Assembly: GCA_028285105.1 (NCBI GenBank)
Contig: JANQQE010000029.1
Location: forward strand, 1-40,255
Reading direction: 5' to 3'
Source: Alphaproteobacteria bacterium
GTDB lineage: Bacteria; Planctomycetota; Phycisphaerae; UBA1845
Length of the DNA: 40,255 nucleotides
In this document: piece after piece, positions 20,301-29,200 of the stretch
How the letters are laid out: each line of letters opens with the position of its first letter
How positions within the stretch are numbered: the first letter of the stretch is position 1
Notes under the pieces: model-generated
Database searches by the model: none
What the model saw: the letters and a program-made list of their open reading frames with translations, nothing else
What the model was told of the DNA's origin: nothing
Program-made: the position numbers and the translations under genes

Positions 20301-20533
20301 CGATGCTGACGCGCGGCGTGCAGATGCCCCATGCGATTTATTTCAACGGAAGGCGATCGCCGCTGCGCATTGCCAATTCACCGCGCGACGGTAGCTTCGG
20401 TCTGTACCGCGCTGAAATCGACATCCGATGGTTGCTACCCGGCGAGAACACATTCGGTATCAGAGCGCGCAGTCGCGGTAACGACATCGACGATTTTGAA
20501 TTCGTTAATGTCCAATTGCACTTCTCGCCATAA
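17309..20533 (+). CDS. Membrane PD40-propeller protein with TonB-like helix and CarboxypepD_reg domain
   Basis: About 1074 aa, architecture not recognised as a named family. Helix 1 (about 25-42) anchors a TolB/PD40-type propeller (about 75-355) with repeats such as LTQDGLSLYFYSDRSGG, PSPDGSKIYFSSNR, VSPNGDFVYFSSNRDGG and LSMEGFELHFSSNR. Two helices follow: a poly-leucine one (about 373-397) and one at about 405-432 (CLLASLFMHLLLLTLFMFW). The latter has Ser416 and His420 spaced S-x3-H, the signature of TonB and TolA energising helices. A ~430-residue Ser/Thr/Pro-rich linker leads to a CarboxypepD_reg-like domain (about 862-930: AIGGRVTDARSGDPIEGARV ... DAHGDYAL) and a final beta-rich domain. 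Placement directly after ExbB and ExbD supports a transducer role. A GTG at 17303 is an alternative start. Function is inference. Confidence 0.8.
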   Translation: MSAIAAPQSNEHRKPERSYWRLPVVLTLLMALALVGIATWQAWPKSSRFYSDGQGLRVDENIAHVRDVLWRNPDLLPAEINIDGDDYEPDIDESSGKFYFVRGRTGEDANIYVAHRMPNGLSEPTALDGINTEYDDLGPRLTQDGLSLYFYSDRSGGFGGYDLWVAHRSSRDEVFGEPVNLGPKVNTSWDEYSPAPSPDGSKIYFSSNRREDDLRERPKPRWSATLRENRRRTGYDLYVASVTGAGYGEAVALAALNSSADDGTPAVSPNGDFVYFSSNRDGGSGGFDLYRARTSETGFGEIEWLGQSVNGPANELDPVLSMEGFELHFSSNRLADTGGAQPAEPTYDIYRTSSREVFVDSEMLQAQFDWAGWLGILGPALLALLLLLLLLLLSRMMLSATWRGRLSLIMRCLLASLFMHLLLLTLFMFWQVSNSISGLLDRDGGVRVALASPADDAGLTAQIRGRFVEDNVPTVKPEAFTRTVEHLVKPMPIAKSDARMPRIEVLQPTADTSESQVSDSQPTHRFKLVSHVAESIRPTQQISIAVANPSKFQRESESSRRLPRIDRPKTLRRNSSTLTTPQPQLTASIDRIALTQLNPSATVTEDTGPTPIKDATPSTVASNSVSSRDVNIPMNDRDDIVLPNSNPRDARVAEHESILPSENALMAKNHSRPGVAALPAPELAGSSVDAVDSKPINIQPVSFQSEVFTEQVTDARLTVRTSKRSIAFPISMDAAEFATPTVVSKDDAADAEVALKLNTGNILTKTRHPRMRLTSPTAVPLNHSMALPRSSPSIDLPGDEDSVDASTIRDATPIATTHTGRANIEMAAISTSEFELTPPAISIPKVKRTPPTNAIGGRVTDARSGDPIEGARVRLDLSENDTVTEVTDAHGDYALTIPNVPDHFAISTSFDGYVPASVDISKDAIRERSLTVNFKLRRIDLSTVALEAVPDVHHLGDDRFSGSVNSQFQKRSEGGTYEVEFELSELQLSPHMSQCELTMLTRGVQMPHAIYFNGRRSPLRIANSPRDGSFGLYRAEIDIRWLLPGENTFGIRARSRGNDIDDFEFVNVQLHFSP

Positions 20534-20648
20534 CCACTGAATCGCCGACTGCACAATTGTCAATCGTGCCGATCGCCGTATATGGCGGATTGTCTCGGCC
20601 CAAAAAAATGAAGGATATGCCCGAAATCGATTGCGTTTGAGAGAAGAG
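20534..20648. other. Short convergent intergenic region
   Basis: 115 bp between the convergent PD40/TonB-like gene and the carA remnant. A weak CGCC/GGCG hairpin with loop gtatat (about 20575-20588) is present, but no T-run follows, so no terminator is claimed. Confidence 0.35.
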
Positions 20649-21056
20649 CTAAGTCGGTTCGAGGATCTTCATTGAAATGGGTGTACGAGTACGAATTGCG
20701 CCGACGAAGCGATCAAACATATACGCTGCATCGTGCAGGCCGGGACTGGCTTCTGGATGGAATTGTACGGTTACGATTTGCTTGCCTGCATGAATGAATC
20801 CCTCAACACTTTGATCATTCAGGTTGACGTGGGTCACCGTCGCGCCGATGCGTTCTAGCGAATCGCCGTCGACTGCGAACCCGTGGTTCTGGCTGGTGAT
20901 TTCGACGCGGTCGGCTGGCTTGTTTAAGACGGGCAGGTTGCCACCGTGATGACCGAAGTTAAGCTTAAACGTCTTCGCGCCAAGCGCCAATGCCAACATC
21001 TGATGCCCGAGGAGATTAGATCGAAGGAATGCCCAATTCGTGTCGCATATTGACAC
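20649..21056 (-). pseudogene. carA: carA remnant: C-terminal part of carbamoyl-phosphate synthase small chain
   Basis: About 135 codons. From [13 protein letters not shown] onward (position 21011 downward) the frame matches the C-terminal third of the glutamine amidotransferase domain of Car[57 protein letters not shown]. The whole N-terminal domain is missing. The nucleophile cysteine of the family motif G-x-C-L-G-H-Q is also absent, because the sequence before LGHQ is unrelated (FLRSNL). The His and Glu of the triad (FHPEAS) remain. An intact CarA is about 370-380 aa, so this piece cannot hydrolyse glutamine. The open frame continues upstream without a stop past 21120 into the end of the ABC permease gene, so an ABC-side rearrangement may have created the junction. 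An intact carA presumably lies elsewhere. Confidence 0.85.
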
Positions 21057-21166
21057 GACGTAGAGTCCAAAGCGGACGGTGATATCATATTTTCCAGTCG
21101 CGCGGATTGGCCCATACTCAAATTGTTTTTTTGAGTTTTCGCCAGCCGGCCAATTGGTAGATTCGT

Positions 21167-23206
21167 TTAGTTCTGTTCAGAGTTTTCTGGCATGATTCTT
21201 GCGCACGACCCAGTTTTCAGATCAATCTTCCAAAGTTGGACTTTTGGCGCGATCGTATTCGTGTCTTCGAGCGACATGGAGAATATGATTGTGTCTTCAT
21301 TTAGCCATTTAAAGGAATATGCGTTTTCCAAATCCTTGGATTTGTAGACTCGGGTGGTGGCGATTGTGCCAAGTTCCAAGACTTCAATATCAGTTTTTGA
21401 CAAGGCCTCCTGGATGTCTTCGATCTCTTCAGACGTCGTATCGACATGGAGTTGCCTAAACACGCGCGTTTCGTTTGGTGACAGAATTGACTCTCCCAGG
21501 TTCTTACCTTCAGGCGCCATGGGCATGACGATTCGATCGGCAGATGGAAGCGCTACCATCCAATTTGTATTGTCGGAGTCTTTGAGACCATCAAAGACGG
21601 TACATTGAAGCCATTTTCCCGCCGGTGTAACTGTAGCGTATACGCCGCCGACGCGTCCCCTCGCCGCTTCTTGCAACGTCGCTGTCGGAAGTTCCTCGCG
21701 GCTGACCAATATGCGTTTTTGTTGTGTCGAAACCGATTGGGCTAGGACCTCACTTCCGACCGACTGACCCTCATAGATCTGGCCAATCAAGTAGAGCTCT
21801 TGAGCGTCAGGCGAAACGCCCACAAGGGTTTCATCTTCGTCGGTCGAAATCGACTGCGATTCACCTGACCGCGGATCGATTAGTGTGATATGCGATTGCT
21901 CCGAATTCCGATCCCACGTCCTGACTTTGACATTTCCGCTTGGCAACAACGTTGCATCGTGACTTTCAAACTCCGCGCCGATGGTACTAATGTCACTCGC
22001 TCCAAAGTCTTGCGCCACGATCTGAACGTACGATTCTTGTCTTAGATGACGGCGCTTGATCCCAATGAGTTGCTGACCATCTGGCATCCACCCAATATAT
22101 TGCAGGCTCGACTTCTCTTCCCATTCTTGCAGATTGGGCATCTCGGTAACGACGCCCGACTCAAGCGAAAGCACATTGATCTTCGTGTCGTCTTGATCCG
22201 CGGTTGCACCCACCAATGAAGATGAGATCGCTTCCGATACGATGTAACAAGCCTCAAATCCGTTGGACGTAGGCCGCCACGCGATATCCTCTGTTCCCAG
22301 TGCGGACGCTCCGGTTCCCAAGTCGTGTATGATCTTTCCGTCCACCGTCACGATGTGGCCTTGGGATTGGATGAGCCTCTTCCGGCTAATGACCATGATG
22401 TGCCTCCCGTCGGGCGACGGAAGGGCTTGGATGACGTTATCAAAAGTGGGCGGTCCTGAAGAAACGTCCCACGACAATGCAAGGCCAGCCGTTGCGGCCA
22501 TCACCGCGCCAGTAATCACAATGACGCTAAGTCCGGTCAGCCGGCGCATCCATGCAGAATCCACAAACGGATTTCTCATTCCAAAGACGACCAACGCACC
22601 AACGATAAACGACGCAGCGGCTGTCATGAACATAAAGGACACTGCCGCAAGCGGAACATCCCACGAAAAGACCCGATGGATTATCCAGAAGACCACCAGG
22701 GGAAAGTACAAGAGCAAACTGCTGACAACGCCAGCCACCTTGGTCGACGTGCATGCTGTGATTGAAAAGAACCCTACGCCAAAACCGTATAGGCAGACGC
22801 CCGCAATCAAGGCGGCTAGGCTACGCGGAGATACTTCAAGAGTCGGTAGAAAGTCGAACAGCTTTCGCAACTCCTCGCCAGGAAACGAGAACATGATGAC
22901 GCTGACGATTCCACAAAGAACCATCAATCCGATAAGGCCCGACACGCATTTGACCAACCAAATCTGAAGTCGGCTCACAGGGAGACTAAAAAGAAACTTG
23001 AACTGACCCTTCATAAACTCCTCGGCGAAAGTGCCATGTCCCATTACCAATCCAAGATTCGGATAGACACCAACCAGAAGAATCCAAAAGCCGAGGCTGC
23101 CACCGGCCAGGCGCAACAGCAACGTCAAAATGCAAATGACAATCACGACCTTTAGAAAATGATTCTTGGTCTGATGGTATTCGGCGATGATGATCGGGCG
23201 AATCAC
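21167..23206 (-). CDS. ABC-2-type permease fused to a propeller-like domain
   Basis: About 679 aa. The N-terminal ~265 residues hold about six transmembrane helices of the ABC-2 exporter type, starting [19 protein letters not shown], then a helix, a loop [21 protein letters not shown], and further helices to about 255. The remaining ~390 residues are soluble and read like WD40/PD40 blades ([94 protein letters not shown]). The start is the GTG at 23206, which overlaps the ATPase stop codon in a GTGA arrangement and gives translational coupling; the open frame further upstream is antisense-free but lies inside the ATPase gene. Such fusions suggest that the outside (or cytoplasmic) propeller gates or senses for the transporter. 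The substrate is unknown. Confidence 0.82.
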   Translation of the reverse strand: MIRPIIIAEYHQTKNHFLKVVIVICILTLLLRLAGGSLGFWILLVGVYPNLGLVMGHGTFAEEFMKGQFKFLFSLPVSRLQIWLVKCVSGLIGLMVLCGIVSVIMFSFPGEELRKLFDFLPTLEVSPRSLAALIAGVCLYGFGVGFFSITACTSTKVAGVVSSLLLYFPLVVFWIIHRVFSWDVPLAAVSFMFMTAAASFIVGALVVFGMRNPFVDSAWMRRLTGLSVIVITGAVMAATAGLALSWDVSSGPPTFDNVIQALPSPDGRHIMVISRKRLIQSQGHIVTVDGKIIHDLGTGASALGTEDIAWRPTSNGFEACYIVSEAISSSLVGATADQDDTKINVLSLESGVVTEMPNLQEWEEKSSLQYIGWMPDGQQLIGIKRRHLRQESYVQIVAQDFGASDISTIGAEFESHDATLLPSGNVKVRTWDRNSEQSHITLIDPRSGESQSISTDEDETLVGVSPDAQELYLIGQIYEGQSVGSEVLAQSVSTQQKRILVSREELPTATLQEAARGRVGGVYATVTPAGKWLQCTVFDGLKDSDNTNWMVALPSADRIVMPMAPEGKNLGESILSPNETRVFRQLHVDTTSEEIEDIQEALSKTDIEVLELGTIATTRVYKSKDLENAYSFKWLNEDTIIFSMSLEDTNTIAPKVQLWKIDLKTGSCARIMPENSEQN

Positions 23207-24174
23207 TCGACGGCCTCCGCCTTCGCGCCCAATTCCACCCAGCCGCGCGTCAAAAACAGAAAGAGTGATTCGATGGAGACTTGGTGATTCGAAAATGTAT
23301 CGCTCTTGTCGGAGGTGAATTCGTCCAAGGGAGCGTTGGGTGGGGTTCGCACCAACCAATAGGCATGATCGCCCAGTTGCGACGATTTGATGACGCGCGA
23401 TTTGATCGCATCAGGTGGATCGCCACTCCAATCCTTTGCCCCGATAAAAGAAAATTCGTTACGGATAGACGAAACACTTTCCGCAAAAACGCTTTGCCCC
23501 TCGTGAATCATGACCAGATCCGTTGCAACCTCCGAAATGTCGTCTAGATTGTGCGAAGAGAAAAGCGTCGTCATGCGGTTTTCGGCAGTAAGTTGCCGAA
23601 TCATTTGAAGCAGTTCGTAGCGCGATGCCGGATCGAGCCCGCTCGTGGGCTCATCGAGGATAAGCAGTTGCGGTTGGTGCGCAAGGGCAAATGCAAGCTT
23701 GGCTTTTGCAACGTTTCCTTTCGAGAGTTGCTTGATTTTCTTGTGCGTTTCGATCGAGAACTGGTCGCACAGTTTCTCTTGAATGGTCCGACACCAGCTT
23801 GGGTAAGCTGCATTGCCCATGTCGAATAAGACCTTGACGGTCATCCAGTCGTACGGCTGATCGCGTTCCGGGAAGAACCCAACAAATTGTCGAATCTTGA
23901 AAGGGTCAGCTTGTGGATCGTATCCCAGAACTTTGATCGATCCGTCGTGTGGCGGAATGAACCCCAGCAACGAATGGATGGTCGTGGTTTTGCCAGCCCC
24001 ATTGTTTCCGAGGAATCCCGTTACGCTTCCGCTTTTGACGGTCATGTTCATACCGCGCAAAGCGTTGACTTTTCCGAATGATCGAGCCAATCCTGCGACT
24101 TCGATTGCATGCGCCGATGGCGGCGCGGCGTAGTCAATTGTATGATTTATCAAGTTGGTGGTATCCATTTTCAT
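23203..24174 (-). CDS. ABC transporter ATP-binding protein
   Basis: A 323-aa nucleotide-binding subunit. Walker A is GNNGAGKT (residues 56-63). The Q-loop region is FVGFFPERDQPYDWM, and the signature is LSKGNVAKAKLA, a degenerate form of LSGGQ as found in the YtrB/CcmA-like exporters. Walker B is LLILDEPTSGLDP, followed by the switch histidine in LFSSHNL. It energises the permease encoded by the overlapping downstream gene. No GntR-type regulator accompanies the pair, unlike the classical Ytr operons. ATG codons at 24174 and 24168 are both possible starts; no clear ribosome binding site is seen for either. Confidence 0.93.
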   Translation of the reverse strand: MKMDTTNLINHTIDYAAPPSAHAIEVAGLARSFGKVNALRGMNMTVKSGSVTGFLGNNGAGKTTTIHSLLGFIPPHDGSIKVLGYDPQADPFKIRQFVGFFPERDQPYDWMTVKVLFDMGNAAYPSWCRTIQEKLCDQFSIETHKKIKQLSKGNVAKAKLAFALAHQPQLLILDEPTSGLDPASRYELLQMIRQLTAENRMTTLFSSHNLDDISEVATDLVMIHEGQSVFAESVSSIRNEFSFIGAKDWSGDPPDAIKSRVIKSSQLGDHAYWLVRTPPNAPLDEFTSDKSDTFSNHQVSIESLFLFLTRGWVELGAKAEAVE

Positions 24175-24389
24175 GGTCCATTTGATTCAACTGGAGAGCA
24201 GGTAAATTCTAAACGCGATCTATAATCGATTCGATTCTACAAGCGATTCAAATGCGATTTTGCAAGCGACAATAATTGCAAAAATGATTTTCCATTGACG
24301 TTGCCTTCTTGTCGTAGAGTAACATTGCGGGAGCAATTGGAGTTGTGGGTTGTTCAGGGTTACTACGGGCTTGATCTTGGGACGAATGC
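24175..24389. other. Divergent promoter region
   Basis: 215 AT-rich bp between the ABC operon (minus) and the PagL-like gene (plus). TTGACG at 24295-24300 could be a plus-strand -35, but no good -10 sits at 16-18 nt, so no promoter is claimed. Confidence 0.4.
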
Positions 24390-24989
24390 GTGATTGTCGA
24401 AAAAAAACTGAAGTTGGCGTATGTTGCCTCAATCTTGACTCTTGGCGGATTGCATGTTGGTTGCTCTGGCGGATTTCACCGCAAGGGCGATGTGCAGTTT
24501 TCGGTGACTGGGACGTACGGACATGCAATCAAAGGCGAAACGCCCTGGACCGACGCGAAGGGTCGAGGCGATAGCGCGAGCGTCTCGCTCGGGTTAAATT
24601 ACTTTGTCGAGGACCGCCTCGCATTGATGGCCGAGTTGACCCCGATGCGAATCTTCAACCAATCCGACGCCGACGCCTACTCGTACGAACTGTCATTGGG
24701 AGCGCGATATCATTTTCTGGAATTCGATATCGGGCCGATGCCCGTTTCCATGTACGGCGAAATCATGGGTGGATTCATGCACGGACTCAACAGCATTCCT
24801 GAGGAAGGTTCAAATTTCAATTTCACACAAGACACTGGCGTCGGGGTTGAATTGAAGTTAGCCGACAACGTCAGTTGGGTCACCGGATATCGCTTTCAAC
24901 ACTTATCCAATGGCAACTTTTTTAATGACGACAACCCGTCGCAAAACGATCATCAAGTCTACACGGGTCTGGCCATCGAGTTGAAATGA
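24390..24989 (+). CDS. PagL-like lipid A 3-O-deacylase / acyloxyacyl hydrolase family
   Basis: About 199 aa, exported, predicted small outer-membrane beta barrel. After an N-terminal hydrophobic segment (LAYVASILTLGGLHVGC) there are alternating amphipathic strands with aromatic ends. The PagL-type active-site signature is YRFQHLSNGNFFNDDNPSQN, with His171 and Ser173 in the H-x-S-N-G arrangement and the N-P turn that follows it. In PagL these residues remove a 3-O-linked acyl chain from lipid A. The Cys at about residue 25 is in a poor lipobox, so lipoprotein status is uncertain. The start is a GTG with a weak ribosome binding site. It lies divergent to the ABC exporter; an outer-membrane lipid role in common is possible but unproven. 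Confidence 0.75.
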   Translation: MIVEKKLKLAYVASILTLGGLHVGCSGGFHRKGDVQFSVTGTYGHAIKGETPWTDAKGRGDSASVSLGLNYFVEDRLALMAELTPMRIFNQSDADAYSYELSLGARYHFLEFDIGPMPVSMYGEIMGGFMHGLNSIPEEGSNFNFTQDTGVGVELKLADNVSWVTGYRFQHLSNGNFFNDDNPSQNDHQVYTGLAIELK

Positions 24990-25013
24990 CGGTTGCCAGA
25001 ATCATCGTTGGAA

Positions 25014-26117
25014 TCATGGGCCGACTTTCGCAGGATTCGATCGCTTTCCACTTTGTTCCATTTCGAGTAGGCGCAACTGTTTTTTCTTGATGGCAGTGTC
25101 TTCTTCGAGTTTTTTTCGTTCGAGTTCGTCGTCCGGTTCCAGGTGGGCGTCCCAATGAAACGGAACGTGCTGCCACGATAGTTCATCTCCCCGACAATAG
25201 AACACGGTGTACCCCGGCATCTTGCCGCCCCATCCACCCGACCACCAAGCGCCGCTGACCGCCGCACTGGTTAGATACCACACGTCATTGAATCGATACT
25301 CTTCAATCACATGACTGTGGCCTTGCAACAGGGCTTTGACGCCATGTCGTTCGAGTACAGCACGCAGGCGATGCGTGTCCCATAGTACCTTTTGACCGTC
25401 CATCGCCTTGCGATTGCGATCGCCATGCAGTTGACCCATGTTGCAGAATGCTGCGATGTGCGTCACCGCCACCGTGGGTCTGCCGGCTGCAGCCCCAAGG
25501 TCGTACGCCAACCACTCAAGTTGTTCGTCTCCGATGCGCGGTTCATACGAGGGCCCGTGTTCAGAAGCAATCGGATAAATACTGTCGAGGACCACAAAAT
25601 GCCAACCGCCAAAATCGAAACTGTAGTAGCTTTTCTCCCATTCAAGTCGATCCATGATCATCCGCTTGCCGAGTTCCGAATCGGTTGAACTCACTTTCCG
25701 CCGACCCGACCAGCCCAGCACATCGTGATTGCCCATGCAATTGTAATGGGAGATACCGATACCATTGGTGATCTCCTTGTACAACCGGATTTGTTCTTCA
25801 AAGTCGGACTTGGGCGTATACAGACCGTCGAACGCAAGATCGCCACCCATCATCAGAAATGCCGGCTTAGGTTTCAAATCGCGAAGCGACTCCAGGCATT
25901 TTCTATAGCCCTTGTCTCCCCAACGTTTCGGTGTAACGTGCATGTCCGTCAGATGTACGAACGAAAAATCGGGAGTTGCGCCGCTGTCGGTCGAATCGGT
26001 TTCGGCTGATACTTCGAGTACCGACGTTGCAAGTGCGCCCATCCCAGCCACGGCCGCGCCACCGATAAAGCCCCGCCGGGAGACTTGGTTCGATTGGGCT
26101 TCGCTGAAATGATTCAT
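25014..26117 (-). CDS. Tat-exported calcineurin-like metallophosphatase
   Basis: About 367 aa. The twin-arginine signal is SRRGFIGGAAVAGMGALA (about residues 12-29), indicating export of a folded, metal-loaded enzyme. Calcineurin-like phosphoesterase metal ligands are in order: D-x-H in LTDMHVT, GGD in MMGGDLAF, GNHD in CMGNHDVLGW, H in AVTHIAAF and GHSH in LLQGHSHVIEE. The C-terminal ~35 residues form a charged helix (ELERKKLEEDTAIKKKQL). The substrate is unknown; relatives act on phosphomonoesters or diesters. The ATG at 26117 places the Tat motif near the N terminus and is preferred to 26180. The gene is convergent with the PagL-like gene, separated by 24 bp. Confidence 0.92.
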   Translation of the reverse strand: MNHFSEAQSNQVSRRGFIGGAAVAGMGALATSVLEVSAETDSTDSGATPDFSFVHLTDMHVTPKRWGDKGYRKCLESLRDLKPKPAFLMMGGDLAFDGLYTPKSDFEEQIRLYKEITNGIGISHYNCMGNHDVLGWSGRRKVSSTDSELGKRMIMDRLEWEKSYYSFDFGGWHFVVLDSIYPIASEHGPSYEPRIGDEQLEWLAYDLGAAAGRPTVAVTHIAAFCNMGQLHGDRNRKAMDGQKVLWDTHRLRAVLERHGVKALLQGHSHVIEEYRFNDVWYLTSAAVSGAWWSGGWGGKMPGYTVFYCRGDELSWQHVPFHWDAHLEPDDELERKKLEEDTAIKKKQLRLLEMEQSGKRSNPAKVGP

Positions 26118-26162
26118 TTTGGGGCAGCCTTTCTCAGGGCATGTCGCGACGAAAACGATAAT

Positions 26163-26196
26163 ACAGTGCTGCCGTCTCAAAAGGCGGCAACACTGT
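26163..26196 (-). terminator. Probable terminator after the subtilisin-like protease gene
   Basis: Stem of 6 bp (26163-26168 with 26191-26196), one C-A mismatch, then 8 bp (26170-26177 with 26182-26189, one G-T pair) and a 4-nt loop. It lies 55 bp past the protease stop. The minus-strand sequence after it is T-rich (ATTATCGTTTTC) but without a perfect T-run. Confidence 0.6.
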
Positions 26197-26250
26197 TGCT
26201 TGGTTTAGGTTTTAAGAATCTCGATAGATTTAGGTTGCAGCAATGCCGGT

Positions 26251-29200
26251 CTACCCAGGCCCGGTGTACGCTTGTTGGAACATCCCAAAGTCGAACAGAT
26301 CAACACGGTCATTCCCATCACCATCGAATGTATCGAGGCATGCACCGTTGGGTGTTTCGTCTTCAAGGCAAACGATAAACTGCTGCAAGTCGATGATGTC
26401 TACATCCCCGTCGTTGTCGCTGTCACCAAACAGACCACTGAGAATGGTGATTGGAATCGCCTGCTCGTCGGTCCGCAGCGATGCGTCTTCGATTCTAAAG
26501 ACCGGCAAGAACGTTCCCGTGGCGGTCGGTGTACCGGAAACCAATCCGTTGGCGTCGGCTGACAATCCCGGGGGTAGTTTCGCAAAGTCGAGCCAGATTG
26601 AATTGGCCAGCCCCAGATCGCCAACGCCATCGTAGCTGGCGAAAAAGTAGCGGTCGAGGTCGCCGGCAGAAACACCAATGTTCGGTGTGGTTTGGTTTCC
26701 GGATCCGTAGTCGAATCGAATTTTCCCGTCGCTGTAGAGGGTGGCCGCGTAGTTACACGGACCACCGGATGACTCGGTTTCCCAGCGAATCGTCACCTGG
26801 TCGGCGGTTCCTTCGTCGATGTAAATATCGCCGGATACGCTCGTGTCCTGATCGTCCCACAATGGGGCGATGCGTTTGTTCGCCCGCAGCAGAATTGCGC
26901 TGTTGTTGTGGGTCGAACCGACAAACGTGCCAAAGTTGATCCAACCGTCAACCGCAATCTTCACTTCGGTGTGGTTCTCGCCGTAGAACGGGAAGGTAAA
27001 TGGCAGGGTGTAGTCGAAAGTGACATCGTCACCAAACCAATTCTGTGCGACGCCGCCAACCAGGAAACCGTTGGTGCCAGCCGACGTTTCTGTAAACACG
27101 ATGGGTGTGGTCCAAAGAATCGGTGCATCACCGCCAATGGAAGACAATTGAAACGGCCCGAACGCTTGACCCAACTGCCCGTCAGGCAGGTTGGCTGTTG
27201 CAATGATCGGATCTTCCGTTCCCTGTAGTACGCCGATGTTGTCGAGCGACAATCCGTCAACGTCGGCAGGATTGTTGTCGTACTGTTGGAACCGAATGCG
27301 GAACGTATTGTTGTAGGTCAGCCCCGCATTGGCGACGAGTTGATCCAGATCGAGCGTCACCGATTGATAAGTCGCGGTTCCGTCGGTCAGGTCGGAGATC
27401 AGATGCCACTTGATTCCGTCTTCGCTGACTGCCACGCCGTCGCCTTCTTCAGAACCTGTCCAACTGGCGGGCAAAAAGTGATTCTCGTCTCCGAGGTCCT
27501 TCCAGTCGTATTGAAGTAGTACATTCGATGCGCCTTCCAGATCGATCGCCAGGTTCAATTCGTTGAGCGCAAAAGTCGAACTTGCTCCCGAATCGAGGAC
27601 GAGGTGGTGGCTGCCGACCGGTCCGAAGGAATCCGATACATAAATACGCCCGGGACCTGTCGAATCAGCCGACCAATCGGGTCCAAGCGGAGGACCGGAT
27701 TCAAAGTCGTCGGTGAACGGGAACGGAGCAGGATCGATCGAGCGGACCGTGATTTCGGCGATATTGGAAGACAACGCTCCATCGCTCACCCGGAAATTGA
27801 ACGTATCGAATCCTGTCGAATTTGCATTGGGCGAATAGGTCAAGTCTGCACCGCCACCGACAAGTTCATAAGGCACGGAAGCGATGTTACCTGCTCCTGC
27901 ATCGATAAGCGTTCCGAATTGCGGCAATTGAGTGATAACGAATGCAAGACCGTCGCTGTTGACGTCGACCGCTTGCAGTGTGAGATCGACGTCGACGTTG
28001 ATCGCCGTCTCTGCGTATTGATCGAATGCATAGGGCGGTTGATTGGCCGGAGCGGTTCCGATACCCAACACTTGAATATCGTCGAGGTTCCAGCCTGCAA
28101 ACGTGTCGCCACCGTCGGTCGGTCCCATCGCCCAGCGGAATTGCACGTAGGGTTGTCCGTCCGCGACAGCCCCAGCATTAAACGATTGCAGACTCCATGC
28201 GGTTTCTTCAAGGTCGCCGGTTCCACTGTGATTCCAAATAGCCGACCAGTCGGTGCCATTGGTTGACACCTCGACGGATGCGCTGTCGAAACTCGCCGAC
28301 TCGATTCCCAGCCACCGCTGGAATTCGAGTGTGACCCGCGACAATCCGGTGCAGTTCATCGGTAGCGTGGTCAAGTATTGTGGGGGCAGGTTGTCTTCGT
28401 ATGCGCCGGCGAGATTGTAACCATACACATTGGAACCCGTGAATCCTGAGGTCGGGTCACCAGCAAGTCCTTGCGGAACACCGAACGCCCAGAGTCCATC
28501 GGTCAGCCAGCCAGGATCGACATCGAGCGGAAAGTCGTACGCCACGACGGGCGTCCCGATCGACAAGGCGACATTGGCGGTGTTAGAAGGAAGCGATTCG
28601 TCCATCGCATGGTAGGTGAATCCGTCCGGTCCCTCGTAGTCAGTATCGGGCTCGAACGTCACGAGGAATCCGTTGTTTTTCAAGGTGTACGGAACTGATG
28701 CAATCACGGTCGCGTCGAATGGATCCGTCAAAGTCGCATGTTGCGGCAACGAATCGATGACGAACGACAGCGCCGTTCCGACGTTTGGATCGGTTCCGTT
28801 CAAGGCGACGAAACCGTTTACATTGGTGTCGGTTTGGGCATAAATATCCTCGACGACCGGTGGCAAGTTGCCGAGCGTCGCAACCGAAACGCGAACCTCG
28901 TCGATGAACCATCCGTCTCGCTGAATGACTCCGTCGGACTGAATACGGAATCGAATGTAGATTGGTTGGCCCGCAAAGGCGCTGATGTCGTACACGCGGT
29001 GGGTCCAGTCATAATCGCCGCCAGCGTCGTCGTCGATGTACCCCAGGAACTGTCCTTGAGCGTCCACGACTTCAATCGTTGCACGGTCATAGAATGTTTC
29101 GAACATGCACCAGTCGTCGTATTCGAGAAAGACCTGATCGCTGACACCGGTCAAGTTCAGGAGCGGGGTTTGCAGGTAGGCGTCGGCGAATGCGTTGTAG

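Noticed and set aside
24295..24322. Promoter TTGACG...TAGAGT before the PagL-like gene
   Set aside because: Spacing between the boxes is only 14 nt, and no other -10 fits.
27604..28266. Plus-strand frame of 220 codons within the subtilisin-like protease gene
   Set aside because: Arg/Ile-rich antisense shadow with no homology seen.
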